From: Lyngbya sp. PCC 8106
Lineage (GTDB): Bacteria > Cyanobacteriota > Cyanobacteriia > Cyanobacteriales > Microcoleaceae
Assembly: GCF_000169095.1 (NCBI RefSeq)
Contig: NZ_AAVU01000033.1
Location: forward strand, 1-64,000
DNA: 64,000 nucleotides
Direction: 5' to 3'
Shown: piece after piece, positions 14,623-23,790 of the stretch
How positions within the stretch are numbered: position 1 is the first letter of the stretch
Layout of the letters: every line of letters starts with the position of its first letter
Notes under the pieces: model-generated
Seen by the model: only the letters and a program-made list of their open reading frames with translations
The model's database searches: none
What the model was told of the DNA's origin: nothing
Translations under genes and position numbers: made by a program

Positions 14623-14648
14623 AGAAAACTAAATCAAAGAAACGGTAG
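14623..14648 (-). promoter_or_regulatory. CTACCG leader/promoter element 12
   Basis: CTACCG (14643-14648), 13 nt, then GTTTTCT; 41 nt separate CTACCG from the ATG at 14601. It is the only full element seen outside the first 8 kb. Confidence 0.45.
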
Positions 14649-14662
14649 AACTAATTAACTTA

Positions 14663-16222
14663 TTAATCAACTTCTAGTTCTTTTTCTAATTCTTTTCTTT
14701 TAACAGCAGGTAAACTCTCTTTTAATGTCAGTGGAATACTCGCAGGTTTAGCACCCGAACGAACCGCCCAGGATTTCAACACTTCGATTTGAGGTTGGGC
14801 AATCTTAGCAAGGGGAATGCAGTCAGCAATCGCATCAAGTAAGTCTCCCTGTGTAAATTCTTCTTGTCTAGCAAATCCCTGTTGCATAGCTTCATAGATA
14901 GTCTGTTCAATCTCAGCGCCGGAGAAATCGAGAGAGCGACTAGCCAATAGGTGAAAATCAAATTCATTATTTTTAAATCTCTCAGGTCGCAGTCGGTGGA
15001 GGTGAACCTGAAAAATTTGCTCTCGTTCGGGCTGACTGGGTAATCCTATCCAGAATATTTCATCTAGTCTTCCTTTTCGGATTAATTCAGCCGGAAGTGC
15101 TTCAACATTATTCGCCGTTGCCACAATGAACACGGGGGAGGTTTTTTCAGCAAGCCAAGTAATAAACGTCCCAAATACCCGATTCGATGTTCCCGAATCC
15201 CCCCGGCTATAATTCTGTGAAAATGCCTTATCAATTTCATCAATCCACAACACACAAGGGGAAACAGCCTCAGCTAATTTAATGACCTGCCTGACCCGAC
15301 TTTCACTTTCGCCCACAATCCCACCAAATAACCGCCCCACATCCAACCTCAACAAGGGAAGCTTCCATTCGGCTGCTATGGTCTTAGCACTTAGAGATTT
15401 CCCAGTACCCTGAATGCCTGCCAGCAATACTCCCTTTGGGTTGGGCAATCCATATTCACGGGCAGCATCGGTGAAGTTGCGCGATCGCATTGTTACCCAA
15501 GCTTTCAGATTCTCTAACCCACCAACCAACTCTAATCCTGACTCATGGGGGATAAACTCCAGAATTCCAGTCTCACGAATAGTTTGCCGCTTTTCTTCAA
15601 TGATGGCAGCAATCGCATTCTCATTAACATGACCAGACTGTGCAAGACATTTAGCCAAAACTCGGCTAATCCGACACCGAGTTAGACCCTGGCAGGCTTT
15701 TAGCAGTTGTTCTCGATGTTCTGCTGATACTTTTAACTTTTTGCCAACGAGCTTGTTCACTAATTCTGATATTTCATCAAGGGTTGGCAGTGCAAAGTCA
15801 ATAACTGTTGTTTCTTCCCTGAGTTCAAGGGGTAAACGCAACTGGTCAGAGAGGAGAACTAAACAACGGCGGTCGCGGCTCATTTCCCGTGCTAGGTTCT
15901 TAATTTCCCGAACGATGGGTAACTGAGCAGGGCTAATACCATTACTACCGGGGGCGATGAGAGTTGCTACATCCTTGAGAATAAATAGGGCGCTTTGATT
16001 ACCCGGAGCATTTTTAATTCGAGTAAGCGCATTCATAAGATTGCCTTTATCAGAGCCTTCCTTTTCAAGCCAACCCCGGCTGAAATCCCAAAAATAAATC
16101 TGCGCTTTTCGCTTCGTTGCAATCTCAAGTAATGCTTCCTCGGCAATTTCTTCTTCAGGAGAAACAATATAGAGCAAAGGGTACCGAGCAGCGAGTATGA
16201 GTTCGAGTTCTTGATGATTCAT
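14663..16222 (-). CDS. AAA+ ATPase, Ycf46-like
   Basis: 519 aa from the ATG at 16222 (MNHQELELILAARYPLLYIV), which matches the usual Ycf46 start; a TTG frame to 16291 overlaps the KfrA-like gene and is less likely. The second half has Walker A (LLAGIQGTGKSLSAKT), Walker B (CVLWIDEIDKAF) and an arginine-rich second region (RKGRLDEIFWIGLP) typical of FtsH/Ycf46 AAA domains. The first half is a degenerate ATPase-like N-domain. Ycf46 affects photosynthetic carbon acquisition in cyanobacteria; a plasmid copy next to DUF1257 and DUF2997 suggests a mobile version of that complex. Confidence 0.8.
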   Translation of the reverse strand: MNHQELELILAARYPLLYIVSPEEEIAEEALLEIATKRKAQIYFWDFSRGWLEKEGSDKGNLMNALTRIKNAPGNQSALFILKDVATLIAPGSNGISPAQLPIVREIKNLAREMSRDRRCLVLLSDQLRLPLELREETTVIDFALPTLDEISELVNKLVGKKLKVSAEHREQLLKACQGLTRCRISRVLAKCLAQSGHVNENAIAAIIEEKRQTIRETGILEFIPHESGLELVGGLENLKAWVTMRSRNFTDAAREYGLPNPKGVLLAGIQGTGKSLSAKTIAAEWKLPLLRLDVGRLFGGIVGESESRVRQVIKLAEAVSPCVLWIDEIDKAFSQNYSRGDSGTSNRVFGTFITWLAEKTSPVFIVATANNVEALPAELIRKGRLDEIFWIGLPSQPEREQIFQVHLHRLRPERFKNNEFDFHLLASRSLDFSGAEIEQTIYEAMQQGFARQEEFTQGDLLDAIADCIPLAKIAQPQIEVLKSWAVRSGAKPASIPLTLKESLPAVKRKELEKELEVD

Positions 16223-16280
16223 GATTGTCTGGCCTATTAAATTTCCCCATGACAGATCAGTTGCGATGGGGATAAGTAAA

Positions 16281-17300
16281 TTATTTGGCAACGGTCACTT
16301 TGCCGTTCTTTCTAGCAGATTTAGTTTCAGGTTTGGTTTCAGGTTTAGCTTCAGGTTTAGTTTCATCATCAAATCTATCAACCTCAAGCATGAAAGTAGA
16401 TTTTTGTTTAGCCTGCAAGTTAGTAATGGTTTGGTTCGCTTCTTTAAGTTGTGTTTTTAGTTGCTCTAGCTGATGCTCCAAAACTTGCTTTTCACCAACC
16501 GCCGTCTGTAGGGATTGAACCTGAGAATGCAATCCTGAAATTTCACGTTCCCTTGCCTCAAGTTGTCCATTCAGTCTAGAAATTTCACCTGTTCGTTCAG
16601 ACTCTTTAGATTCTAGTTCAGCAAAACCCTGGAGTTTATTATTGGCTTGGAGAAGTTGACTTTCGAGTTCATTACGTTCTTGATGCAAAGCATCTAATCG
16701 CTGCTTGAACTGTTCACTATCTGCCAACTGCTGCTTATTCAGGTTCATGTAGGCTTCCCTGAGTTCAACCTTCTGCCGCTCATACTCGTTTTTGTAAAAG
16801 TCCAACTCAAGCTGCAATTGGGGAAAATCCTTAAGCTGCTGCTTCATCAAGTCGTTTTCATCAGTCAGCAACTTCATCCGAGCGCCCGCTACCGATGTAT
16901 CCGCTTTTTGATAAGCCAGTCTGTAAGTGGCGATCGCCATCTGTTTTGTAACGGCGAGGTACTCCTCTGGAATCTCAGTTTCCTCCAAGAGTCCATCATC
17001 AGATACCTCCAAAATTGCCGAAACGAGGTCTTTATCATTCTTGCCTTGCTTGAGGTTTGACAGGTTTTCACTGCGCCATTCCTTTAATAAATTGCAAATG
17101 GTATCCGCACTGCCCCCAATGCCGTAGATGTGCTTCAAAGCAGACTGAACTGAACGAGTCACAATGCCCACCCGATTCTTTTGCAGAACTGAACAAGCTA
17201 CGTCAACCATCTCCCGGTCAACGCTGCTGTATTGCCTGGATTGGTCAATATTGAACCCTGCTAGGTCAAGGGTTGTGAATGTCGTTGGTAGCTTTCCCAT
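16281..17300 (-). CDS. KfrA-like plasmid DNA-binding coiled-coil protein
   Basis: 339 aa. The N-terminal third (EMVDVACSVLQKNRVGIVTR, ADTICNLLKEWR) fits the KfrA N-terminal DNA-binding domain. Residues about 150-310 are a long heptad-like coiled coil rich in Gln, Glu and Leu. The tail repeats (K/T)PE(A/T)K. KfrA proteins bind DNA at their own promoter and help plasmid stability. Two copies of the 18-bp TGTAAAGT-type operator lie just upstream, fitting autoregulation. The RBS AAAGGATTCC precedes the ATG. Confidence 0.8.
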   Translation of the reverse strand: MGKLPTTFTTLDLAGFNIDQSRQYSSVDREMVDVACSVLQKNRVGIVTRSVQSALKHIYGIGGSADTICNLLKEWRSENLSNLKQGKNDKDLVSAILEVSDDGLLEETEIPEEYLAVTKQMAIATYRLAYQKADTSVAGARMKLLTDENDLMKQQLKDFPQLQLELDFYKNEYERQKVELREAYMNLNKQQLADSEQFKQRLDALHQERNELESQLLQANNKLQGFAELESKESERTGEISRLNGQLEAREREISGLHSQVQSLQTAVGEKQVLEHQLEQLKTQLKEANQTITNLQAKQKSTFMLEVDRFDDETKPEAKPETKPETKSARKNGKVTVAK

Positions 17301-17317
17301 CGTTGGAATCCTTTTAC

Positions 17318-17335
17318 TGTAAAGTTGACTTTACA
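17318..17335. promoter_or_regulatory. operator copy 1 (perfect arms)
   Basis: TGTAAAGT-tg-ACTTTACA, an 18-bp palindrome with 8-bp arms, 18 bp upstream of the KfrA-like ATG. Confidence 0.7.
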
Positions 17336-17352
17336 CCATTATAGGCAAAAAC

Positions 17353-17370
17353 TGTAAAGTTGGCTTTACA
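17353..17370. promoter_or_regulatory. operator copy 2
   Basis: TGTAAAGT-tg-GCTTTACA, one mismatch from a perfect palindrome. It starts 35 bp from copy 1, so the two bind on nearly opposite faces of the helix. Confidence 0.7.
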
Positions 17371-17390
17371 TTGATAAAAAAATCAATAAA

Positions 17391-17666
17391 TCATTCATTT
17401 TCCGATGCTTGGTCAGGAGATTGCTCGGAAGATTCTTGGAAAGCCATTGCCAACTCAGTGAGACTACAACCCAAAATTTCAAGCACTATAAGAGTTTCAG
17501 CAGGTGAGAGTCTGGGAATAGAGCGTCCCCGAACCCAAGAATTTACAGATTGGCGAGACAGTTTTCGACCTGAAACTTCAGCCCAAGCCGTTCCTACCAT
17601 TTCTGCAAATTGCTCTTGGCTCAAACCCCTGCGTTCTAACAACTGTAGAAATTTTTCTTTTACCAT
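17391..17666 (-). CDS. XRE-family helix-turn-helix regulator
   Basis: 91 aa with a clear HTH: FLQLLERRGLSQEQFAEMVG then KLSRQSVNSWVRGRSIPRLS. The C-terminus is acidic and flexible. The gene lies between two operator pairs (17318/17353 downstream, 17683/17708 upstream), so it or the KfrA-like protein should be the DNA-binding partner; the operators upstream suggest that it represses itself and the KfrA-like gene. Confidence 0.75.
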   Translation of the reverse strand: MVKEKFLQLLERRGLSQEQFAEMVGTAWAEVSGRKLSRQSVNSWVRGRSIPRLSPAETLIVLEILGCSLTELAMAFQESSEQSPDQASENE

Positions 17667-17682
17667 GTTCTCATACTCATAG

Positions 17683-17700
17683 TGTAAAGTTAACTTGTCA
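17683..17700. promoter_or_regulatory. operator copy 3 (degenerate right arm)
   Basis: TGTAAAGT-ta-ACTTgTcA, upstream of the XRE gene. Confidence 0.6.
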
Positions 17701-17707
17701 CTAATTG

Positions 17708-17725
17708 TGTAAATCCAACTTTACA
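17708..17725. promoter_or_regulatory. operator copy 4 (degenerate left arm)
   Basis: TGTAAATc-ca-ACTTTACA; it starts 25 bp from copy 3. Confidence 0.6.
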
Positions 17726-17890
17726 TCTGAGTCTCCTAATAAATAATTAAGGCAGATTTTTTTCTACTCTGACTAATAAATACATAAAAAAGGGACTCAA
17801 ATAAATAAAAAATGGACTTAAGGGCTTTTAATAAATTCTTAGGTCGCTGGTCTAGGAAATCTTGATGTAATTTATTTCAAATAAAAATTG

Positions 17891-18184
17891 ATGAAAGAAA
17901 GCATTAATCTAGCTTTACAAAAGCAGCAAAATCCTAAATCTCAGAGCTTATCTACTAAAATTAATCAATGGATAGAAACAGAAAATCTAGACCAATGTAT
18001 CTGCGGGTCAAGCTATTGCATCCCTGGGCTAGACGCTTCCTATTGCTCGAACTGTAAATGGATGCCCCATCGACCAGAAAAAATTAGACGGATTTTAGCT
18101 GAAAATAAGTTGAATTCCCAACTCGCTCATCTCACTCATTCACAGCTTCAATTTCTCCTGCTCTCTCTGAAAATTAAATTGTAA
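17891..18184 (+). CDS. small zinc-ribbon-like protein
   Basis: 97 aa from the ATG at 17891. The middle has C-I-C-G...Y-C-I-P-G and Y-C-S-N-C-K, giving five cysteines that could bind zinc, flanked by helices. The C-terminus is a leucine-rich helix. I do not recognise the family. It is a single gene, divergent from the XRE/KfrA unit, at the border of the replication region. Confidence 0.5.
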   Translation: MKESINLALQKQQNPKSQSLSTKINQWIETENLDQCICGSSYCIPGLDASYCSNCKWMPHRPEKIRRILAENKLNSQLAHLTHSQLQFLLLSLKIKL

Positions 18185-18447
18185 AGATTATGTTACATTT
18201 AACTTTAGATAGAATAAACCCCAACGGGAATAAGCTTTATGAAAGCCACGGGGATTCTACACTCAGTTCTGCACTATTTTCACCATCAAAGATGTAATAG
18301 TGTATTACTAAGCCGGGAATATTAATACTAAGAAATTACTGCCTTTTTATAGGCAAATCAAACCCTAGTGCAATTAGTGGTATGAAAAGACACTGGATAT
18401 AAACCAAGTTAATAGTTTATTTATTTATTGAAAAATTAGCTTGAATC

Positions 18448-18672
18448 TTATTTCTCTCCGGGTGAAGGTGCTAATAAGCCAGAAATAGCCCCAATTGCAT
18501 TGGAACCAATGACGATTAATAGCTCAGGAATAGGCTTATTCAAGATGCTTAACATCAACCCGCCCATTAAACAAATAATAATAGAACCTGAAAGGCTACT
18601 GACAACTAGCCTGTAGCAAAAGCTGTCAAATTTATGATGATTTTCTGAATTATTACTTCCTGGATTACTCAT
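18448..18672 (-). CDS. small two-helix membrane protein
   Basis: 74 aa with two hydrophobic segments (LSGSIIICLMGGLMLSIL and LLIVIGSNAIGAISGLL) joined by a short KPIPE turn, and polar tails. It could be a holin-like or small plasmid membrane protein; no family is recognised. Confidence 0.5.
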   Translation of the reverse strand: MSNPGSNNSENHHKFDSFCYRLVVSSLSGSIIICLMGGLMLSILNKPIPELLIVIGSNAIGAISGLLAPSPGEK

Positions 18673-19357
18673 CTTTTACTCCCCCATGCACTTCCTAAAT
18701 ACCCTAAGTTCGGCTTGCTTGAAATTAGCCCTATTTTATCCCTTCCTACACTCTACATCCCAATCCAATACTTAAACTACAAAATCAGAATCCGTTATTT
18801 GATATTAAGATAACAGATAGCGCAATCTTGCTATTTGATATGCTCATCTCACAAGCTGAAAAATGAACTGCTCGTAAACTGGTGCAGAATGGATTTAGCA
18901 AAAGTTCAAAACCATCTTACTCAATGATTTTCTGGCTTCAATGATTTACTCATTTTTAACCGCAATATCTCTATTATTATACTATTCGGGACTTTCAGCT
19001 ATTTTTACTTCTTTAAATATCAACTTTTCTTTATAAGAACTCCCCATAACACTTCTTTTCAATTGGGGTAAGGGGCATGACCCCCCAGTGAAGGTTTTAT
19101 TAAGTTTTGCGGAGTTTGGAGGGAAGAAAAACTAAAAATTCAGAATTTTTCTTGATAAAATTTGCATTGTTATATTATGATCCTAAAATCGTAGTTGGTC
19201 TTCATGCCAATTTAAGTATTTTGACTTAGCACCAAGACCAGTACGCATCAAGCAAACATTATAGAAATAGGCAAAAAAAAACCTGGCTTCAAACTGTAAG
19301 CTTTGTCTAGAAGCAAAAACAGCGAAGGCCAGAAACGAAAATACTAATAAAAAATGT
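18673..19357. other. non-coding stretch upstream of the replication genes
   Basis: No convincing gene. It is A/T-rich and contains a direct repeat TATTTGATAT (18796-18805 and 18832-18841) around a small hairpin (ATAGC/GCTAT), and a G/C-rich patch near 19065-19090. Its place before the replication operon makes it a candidate for part of an origin, but no clear iterons or DnaA boxes are seen. Confidence 0.25.
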
Positions 19358-19522
19358 ATGAATAACATAACACACCAGACCGCGCCTGAGAAGTCTCCTA
19401 CCACTACAAATCATTCCCTCAACGCTCCAACATCTGCTCTTAACCCTTACCCACTGAGCGATGTAGCCAATTTTGTTGAGTCAAAAATTCAAGCAAATCT
19501 TAACAATGGAGGCAGCATTTAA
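19358..19522 (+). CDS. small hypothetical protein upstream of the primase (54 aa)
   Basis: It begins MNNITHQTAPEKSPTTTNHS and ends NLNNGGSI. Its TAA stop overlaps the primase ATG (TAATG), and the primase RBS (GGAGG) lies inside it, so it is probably a co-translated leader gene. The Thr/Ser/Pro-rich first half is likely unstructured; the second half has a helix (DVANFVESKIQANL). Confidence 0.5.
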   Translation: MNNITHQTAPEKSPTTTNHSLNAPTSALNPYPLSDVANFVESKIQANLNNGGSI

Positions 19523-22500
19523 TGTTTACCTCCAACAAATTCAACATCAACGACCACCTCGACAAGCTCACTCCAGCCAAAGAAAAAGGGAAATATATCT
19601 GCCCAGCCTGCAATAGCCATAACCTATCCATCAACTCCATGACAGGGAAATACAACTGTTGGAACTGTGGGGATACCCAGAAAATCAAGGATATCCTCAC
19701 GGCTAATTCTCAAGACCCACCCGCCAAGAAAGCTCCCCGCCAGAAAAAGACCAGCTATTTCAGCTATCCCGACCGTCAAGGGAACCCGTTAATCCGCGTG
19801 GTCAGAATCGATGATGGCCAGGGCAAGAAGCAAATCTATCAGCAGCACTGGAACGGTCAAAAGTGGGTTACAGGATACGGCTCGATTAAAACCTCCGATA
19901 TTCCTCTGTATCGCTACTCTGAGGTGATGAATGCGATCGCCAACGGTCAGCAAATTGTTTTAGCCGAGGGAGAGTCAACGGTCGATGCCTTCTGGGAAAA
20001 GGGAATCCCGGCAACAACGACAATTGGAGGAACGGGCAAAACAGTTATCAAGGTCAAGGATAAAGAAACCGGACAGTATAACTTAAAACGCAATGACAAC
20101 GCCTTTAAAACCATAAAACCCGCCCTGGCGGATCTAGTCGCAGCTTCCATAATTCTGGCACCCGACTGTGACCAGCCCGGATGTCTGCACATGGAGATGA
20201 TGGGCAAGGTCTTGAATGTAGCGGGTTGGTTGTACGCTTTCCCGGATTCATTTCAATGGTCAAGATTGCCTGATAAAGGGGGTTTAGACTTCGTGGACTG
20301 GATTCACGACTATCCCCAACTGACGACCGAAGAAATCTTTAGTGCTATCCAATGCTCACCAAAGCATCTATTTAAGGGAACCAAAGTGTCTGGATCACAA
20401 CCCAACCAAAAATCCTTACTGAATTCCCTATTTAATAAAGACGAATATTCGCAGGCGGTTATCAAACTTCTTGGTTACAGTTTATCTGAATCCCAACTGG
20501 ACTTAGAAATCCAAGCCATCGCCCAAAAGTTCAACCGCAGCGATTCTCAGGTCTGGCGACTGTACCACAAGCTCTCCAGCGAAGCCGAGAAAGCCGAAAA
20601 CCTCGTTGATATTGCCCGTGAATTAAACGCTTTGCTAGAAAGTGGCAAGGCTACTATCAAGCTTGAGGATTATTTACCCGGTAACTTAATCAAAATCAAA
20701 GAAATTTATCAACGCTTATGTTTGCGTCCAGAAATTGGTCTAATGCAGTTTATCTCTACTTGTTCGGGCTTATTACCTGTCGGAACAAAAATTGACCTGT
20801 GCGACTACACCAACTTTGACCAGCCCATGGGCATTTACTTCACCGTCTGCGCCGAACCCTCCCAACGCAAAACACCGGGTCAGAAAATTATTACCACCAA
20901 GCCCCTGCGTATCCTCCAGAAAGAAGCTGATGACCAATATAAAGAGGAACTGCGAGAATACAAACTCGAACTCGCTGAATGGGAAAAGAACAGTCAAAAG
21001 AACGGCGAAGCTCCCCCCATCGAACCCACCCGCCGCATCTATTTCATCAACTCCGCCACCCAAGCCGGACTGCGAAACCTCTTGCAAAAACAGCAACAAC
21101 ATGGACTGGTGATGCTCTATGACGAATTTGCTACCGACTTCCGCAACCGCTCCAAAAAATACAACGCTGGACTCACCGAAGATTTGCTCTCTTACTACGA
21201 CGGGAGTGGAAAGCGCGAAGCTCTGGCTGATGGGTTTAGCGGTGATTTTGATGAAGTCTTAATCTCAGTTCAAGGTGCTATTCAGCCGGGAGTTGTCGAA
21301 GAATTTCTCAACGGAGATAACGACCCGAACGGCTATTGGGCCAGACTGAATATTATCAACCAACCCACCCAACCCTGTTTGATTCCCGAAGACCCTAGCC
21401 AACGGGGGCCAAAAATTGATCTAACTCCATTATTGGTAAACCACTACAAAAAAATTGCAAGCCTTCCTAAACTGCATCTGAAGCTGAATAGTCAGGCTGA
21501 AAACCTATTCGTGAAAATTTACAACAAATGCGAACGTTTTGCAGCCGAAGCAAAAACTCAAAGTATTGCAACGCAGTGGGGTAAACTCAGTGGAAAAATT
21601 GGCCGACTCGCCGCACTCATCCACATTACCGAACAGATTCATTCCAATGGCAAGGTAGAGGACTTAGAGATTAGTTCCCAGACTTTATTCAAAGCTACCA
21701 ATTTGGCATACTTCCTGCTTAACGAAGCCATTAATCTTTATGCTGACAATTCTCAAGATAATCTGGCTTCCCATCTCAAAAAAATCCTCGAAGTCACTGA
21801 ACGGGTAAAAGAACCTCTCTCTGCCGGGAAAATAAAAAACCTCATCTGGCCCTTCAAAAAAGCAAAAACTTCTCTCGATGCCATCCGCTCCTATTTTGAG
21901 GATTTAGTCAAACTGGGCTATGGGAAAATAGTAGGTTCGGGCATTGGTCGAAAATTTCAACTCTGCCGCAAAGTAGAGAACGTAGAGAGTAGTGGAGAAA
22001 GTAGTTCACTCCTCTACCCGCCCAATATCCCCTCTAGTATGGATTCTAACTCCAAAGTAGAGAGCATAGAGGAAGTAGAGAAAATCTCACCCAATCAAGT
22101 GCAGAACGACCTCTCTATTCCTGATATCCAGGGCAATGCAGCCACAACACCTATTCCAGAAACGAACGAAAATCAAGAAAATCCTCTACTTTCTCTATTT
22201 TCTCTACCCAATGACTCAAACTCCAATGAAATCAAGCACTCTGAAGATAGTGAACTCTCTACTTTATCCTCTACTTCTCCCCCAAAATCCTCTACTTCTC
22301 CCCCAAAATCCTCTACTTCTCCCCCAATGGCACCCATAACAGAGTCTCAATCCTCTACTGAATCCTCTACTGAATCTCCCAAACTCTCTACTCCATCCTC
22401 TACTCCATCCTCTACTGAACCCAACCATCCTGTTCAACCATCCGAGATTAAAGTTGGAGATCGCGTGCAGTATAAAAATATGAAAGGCGAGATGATTGGC

Positions 22501-22602
22501 GGGAAGGTTCTAAACTTAAACTTTTTGGACAAAGTTCTAACGCTACTGTTAGACTCTGGTATTCAGAAGCAGATTTACATTGAACAAGCCTTTCCGTTGT
22601 GA
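19522..22602 (+). CDS. plasmid replication protein: zinc-finger primase with DUF3987-type helicase domain
   Basis: 1026 aa. An N-terminal zinc ribbon (C27-P-A-C30...C46-W-N-C49) and a Toprim-like region (VLAEGESTVDAFWEKGIPAT, ILAPDCDQPG) form a primase. Residues about 410-760 resemble the DUF3987 ATPase region of cyanobacterial plasmid replication proteins (MLYDEFATDFRNRSKK... LTEDLLSYYDGSGKREAL). A low-complexity Ser/Thr/Pro tract lies at about 915-975, with a small KOW-like barrel after it (VGDRVQYKNMKGEMIGG). It probably initiates or primes plasmid replication. The following gene is 60 nt downstream. Confidence 0.8.
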   Translation: MFTSNKFNINDHLDKLTPAKEKGKYICPACNSHNLSINSMTGKYNCWNCGDTQKIKDILTANSQDPPAKKAPRQKKTSYFSYPDRQGNPLIRVVRIDDGQGKKQIYQQHWNGQKWVTGYGSIKTSDIPLYRYSEVMNAIANGQQIVLAEGESTVDAFWEKGIPATTTIGGTGKTVIKVKDKETGQYNLKRNDNAFKTIKPALADLVAASIILAPDCDQPGCLHMEMMGKVLNVAGWLYAFPDSFQWSRLPDKGGLDFVDWIHDYPQLTTEEIFSAIQCSPKHLFKGTKVSGSQPNQKSLLNSLFNKDEYSQAVIKLLGYSLSESQLDLEIQAIAQKFNRSDSQVWRLYHKLSSEAEKAENLVDIARELNALLESGKATIKLEDYLPGNLIKIKEIYQRLCLRPEIGLMQFISTCSGLLPVGTKIDLCDYTNFDQPMGIYFTVCAEPSQRKTPGQKIITTKPLRILQKEADDQYKEELREYKLELAEWEKNSQKNGEAPPIEPTRRIYFINSATQAGLRNLLQKQQQHGLVMLYDEFATDFRNRSKKYNAGLTEDLLSYYDGSGKREALADGFSGDFDEVLISVQGAIQPGVVEEFLNGDNDPNGYWARLNIINQPTQPCLIPEDPSQRGPKIDLTPLLVNHYKKIASLPKLHLKLNSQAENLFVKIYNKCERFAAEAKTQSIATQWGKLSGKIGRLAALIHITEQIHSNGKVEDLEISSQTLFKATNLAYFLLNEAINLYADNSQDNLASHLKKILEVTERVKEPLSAGKIKNLIWPFKKAKTSLDAIRSYFEDLVKLGYGKIVGSGIGRKFQLCRKVENVESSGESSSLLYPPNIPSSMDSNSKVESIEEVEKISPNQVQNDLSIPDIQGNAATTPIPETNENQENPLLSLFSLPNDSNSNEIKHSEDSELSTLSSTSPPKSSTSPPKSSTSPPMAPITESQSSTESSTESPKLSTPSSTPSSTEPNHPVQPSEIKVGDRVQYKNMKGEMIGGKVLNLNFLDKVLTLLLDSGIQKQIYIEQAFPL

Positions 22603-22663
22603 CCTACCCTGATAGAAGGGGTGTCTTTTGGAACTGGGCTGTATTGTGTATCTAGGTATCAAA

Positions 22664-23776
22664 ATGTCGAAAAATTCATCGGTTGGTCAAGTCGAGAAAC
22701 TCAAGAAGTTAATTCAAACAGCAACCAATCCTAAGCAAAAGGCGATGTATCAGGACTTGCTTGCCAAACTTCAAGATACCTTACCCCCAGAGTCATTAAG
22801 CGAACCTACCCCAGAGCCAGTAAAACCTAAGCGAACGATTAAACCTAAAACTTCTGCACCCGTTGAAGCGGTGGAACCTGTTGAGGATAAAACACCTGCA
22901 CCCACCGTACCCGATAGCCAACCGGAAACTGAATCTCAACCGGAAACTGAATCTGAAAATAAACCTTACTTTCAAGGTATTGGCATTATTAAAGGGGAAG
23001 TAATTCTCACTGAGGAACGTTCAGTTATCAAACTCGGAGAACAGGAGTACCGACTGTTTTATATTCCCAACCGTCGCAAGAAAGCTTATGAAGCGCTAAA
23101 AAGAGAAATTGAAGTAACGGGCAATACCACTCTTAGATTGATTGTTTATCCTAAAATCCTACACTTACCCCAAAAAGACCAGCCCCACAAGGTCAGCTTT
23201 CAATTGGTAGGGTTTATTGGGTCAAAAGCTAAACCCAGTGAACTGAATACTGAATTAAAAGATTTTGAATTTAAGTTCTCAGGACTCTGGCAATTTATTC
23301 CCGTTTGCCGCACTCCCTGCATTTCTATCTTTCGCAACTTCAATAAAGAAAGACTAACCTGGATAAAAGAAGCAAACCCTGCCAAAAAAGTTAAGTTTAT
23401 GAAATCTTCTCATGTTCCTGTACTCTGGAGAGATTCGCCTGCTAAACCCTTTCGATTTAATCCTAAACTAGAAAAAGAAGAACAGGGTAAACGTTACTTT
23501 GTGCAGATAAAAGCTAAATTTCTGCCCGGTCGGGATGTATTTGGATTCGCTGAACAACTCTCTGAACCTACTGAAGAAGTCCCAGGATTCTTGAAAGCGT
23601 CTAAAAAACTGAAAGCTGAAGCTCTCAAGGAAATTCAACAGCAAAAGTCTGAAGAAAACCCTAGCGTAGAAGCTACACCGCCACAAACAAAACCTAACTC
23701 CAAACCGCCTAAATCTAAACCTAAAAAGCAGAAAACATTACAACCTCAAACCATAACTTCAGATAAAACTGAATGA
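22664..23776 (+). CDS. hypothetical protein of the replication operon
   Basis: 370 aa from the ATG at 22664 (a TTG frame starts at 22628). Three parts are visible: a basic helical start with Pro/Glu-rich linker to about residue 105; a folded core (YFQGIGIIKGEVILTEERSV... FSGLWQFIPVCRTPCISIF) to about 300; and a Lys/Pro-rich tail. The core alternates strands like an OB or SH3-type fold, so a DNA- or primase-binding accessory is possible. Cyanobacterial plasmids often have such a gene after the primase; I cannot name the family. Confidence 0.55.
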   Translation: MSKNSSVGQVEKLKKLIQTATNPKQKAMYQDLLAKLQDTLPPESLSEPTPEPVKPKRTIKPKTSAPVEAVEPVEDKTPAPTVPDSQPETESQPETESENKPYFQGIGIIKGEVILTEERSVIKLGEQEYRLFYIPNRRKKAYEALKREIEVTGNTTLRLIVYPKILHLPQKDQPHKVSFQLVGFIGSKAKPSELNTELKDFEFKFSGLWQFIPVCRTPCISIFRNFNKERLTWIKEANPAKKVKFMKSSHVPVLWRDSPAKPFRFNPKLEKEEQGKRYFVQIKAKFLPGRDVFGFAEQLSEPTEEVPGFLKASKKLKAEALKEIQQQKSEENPSVEATPPQTKPNSKPPKSKPKKQKTLQPQTITSDKTE

Positions 23777-23790
23777 GTTTAAATAAATAT

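Noticed and set aside
19183..19404. Minus-strand frame with a hydrophobic start
   Set aside because: It overlaps the start of the plus-strand 54-aa leader gene, has no RBS and no recognisable domain.
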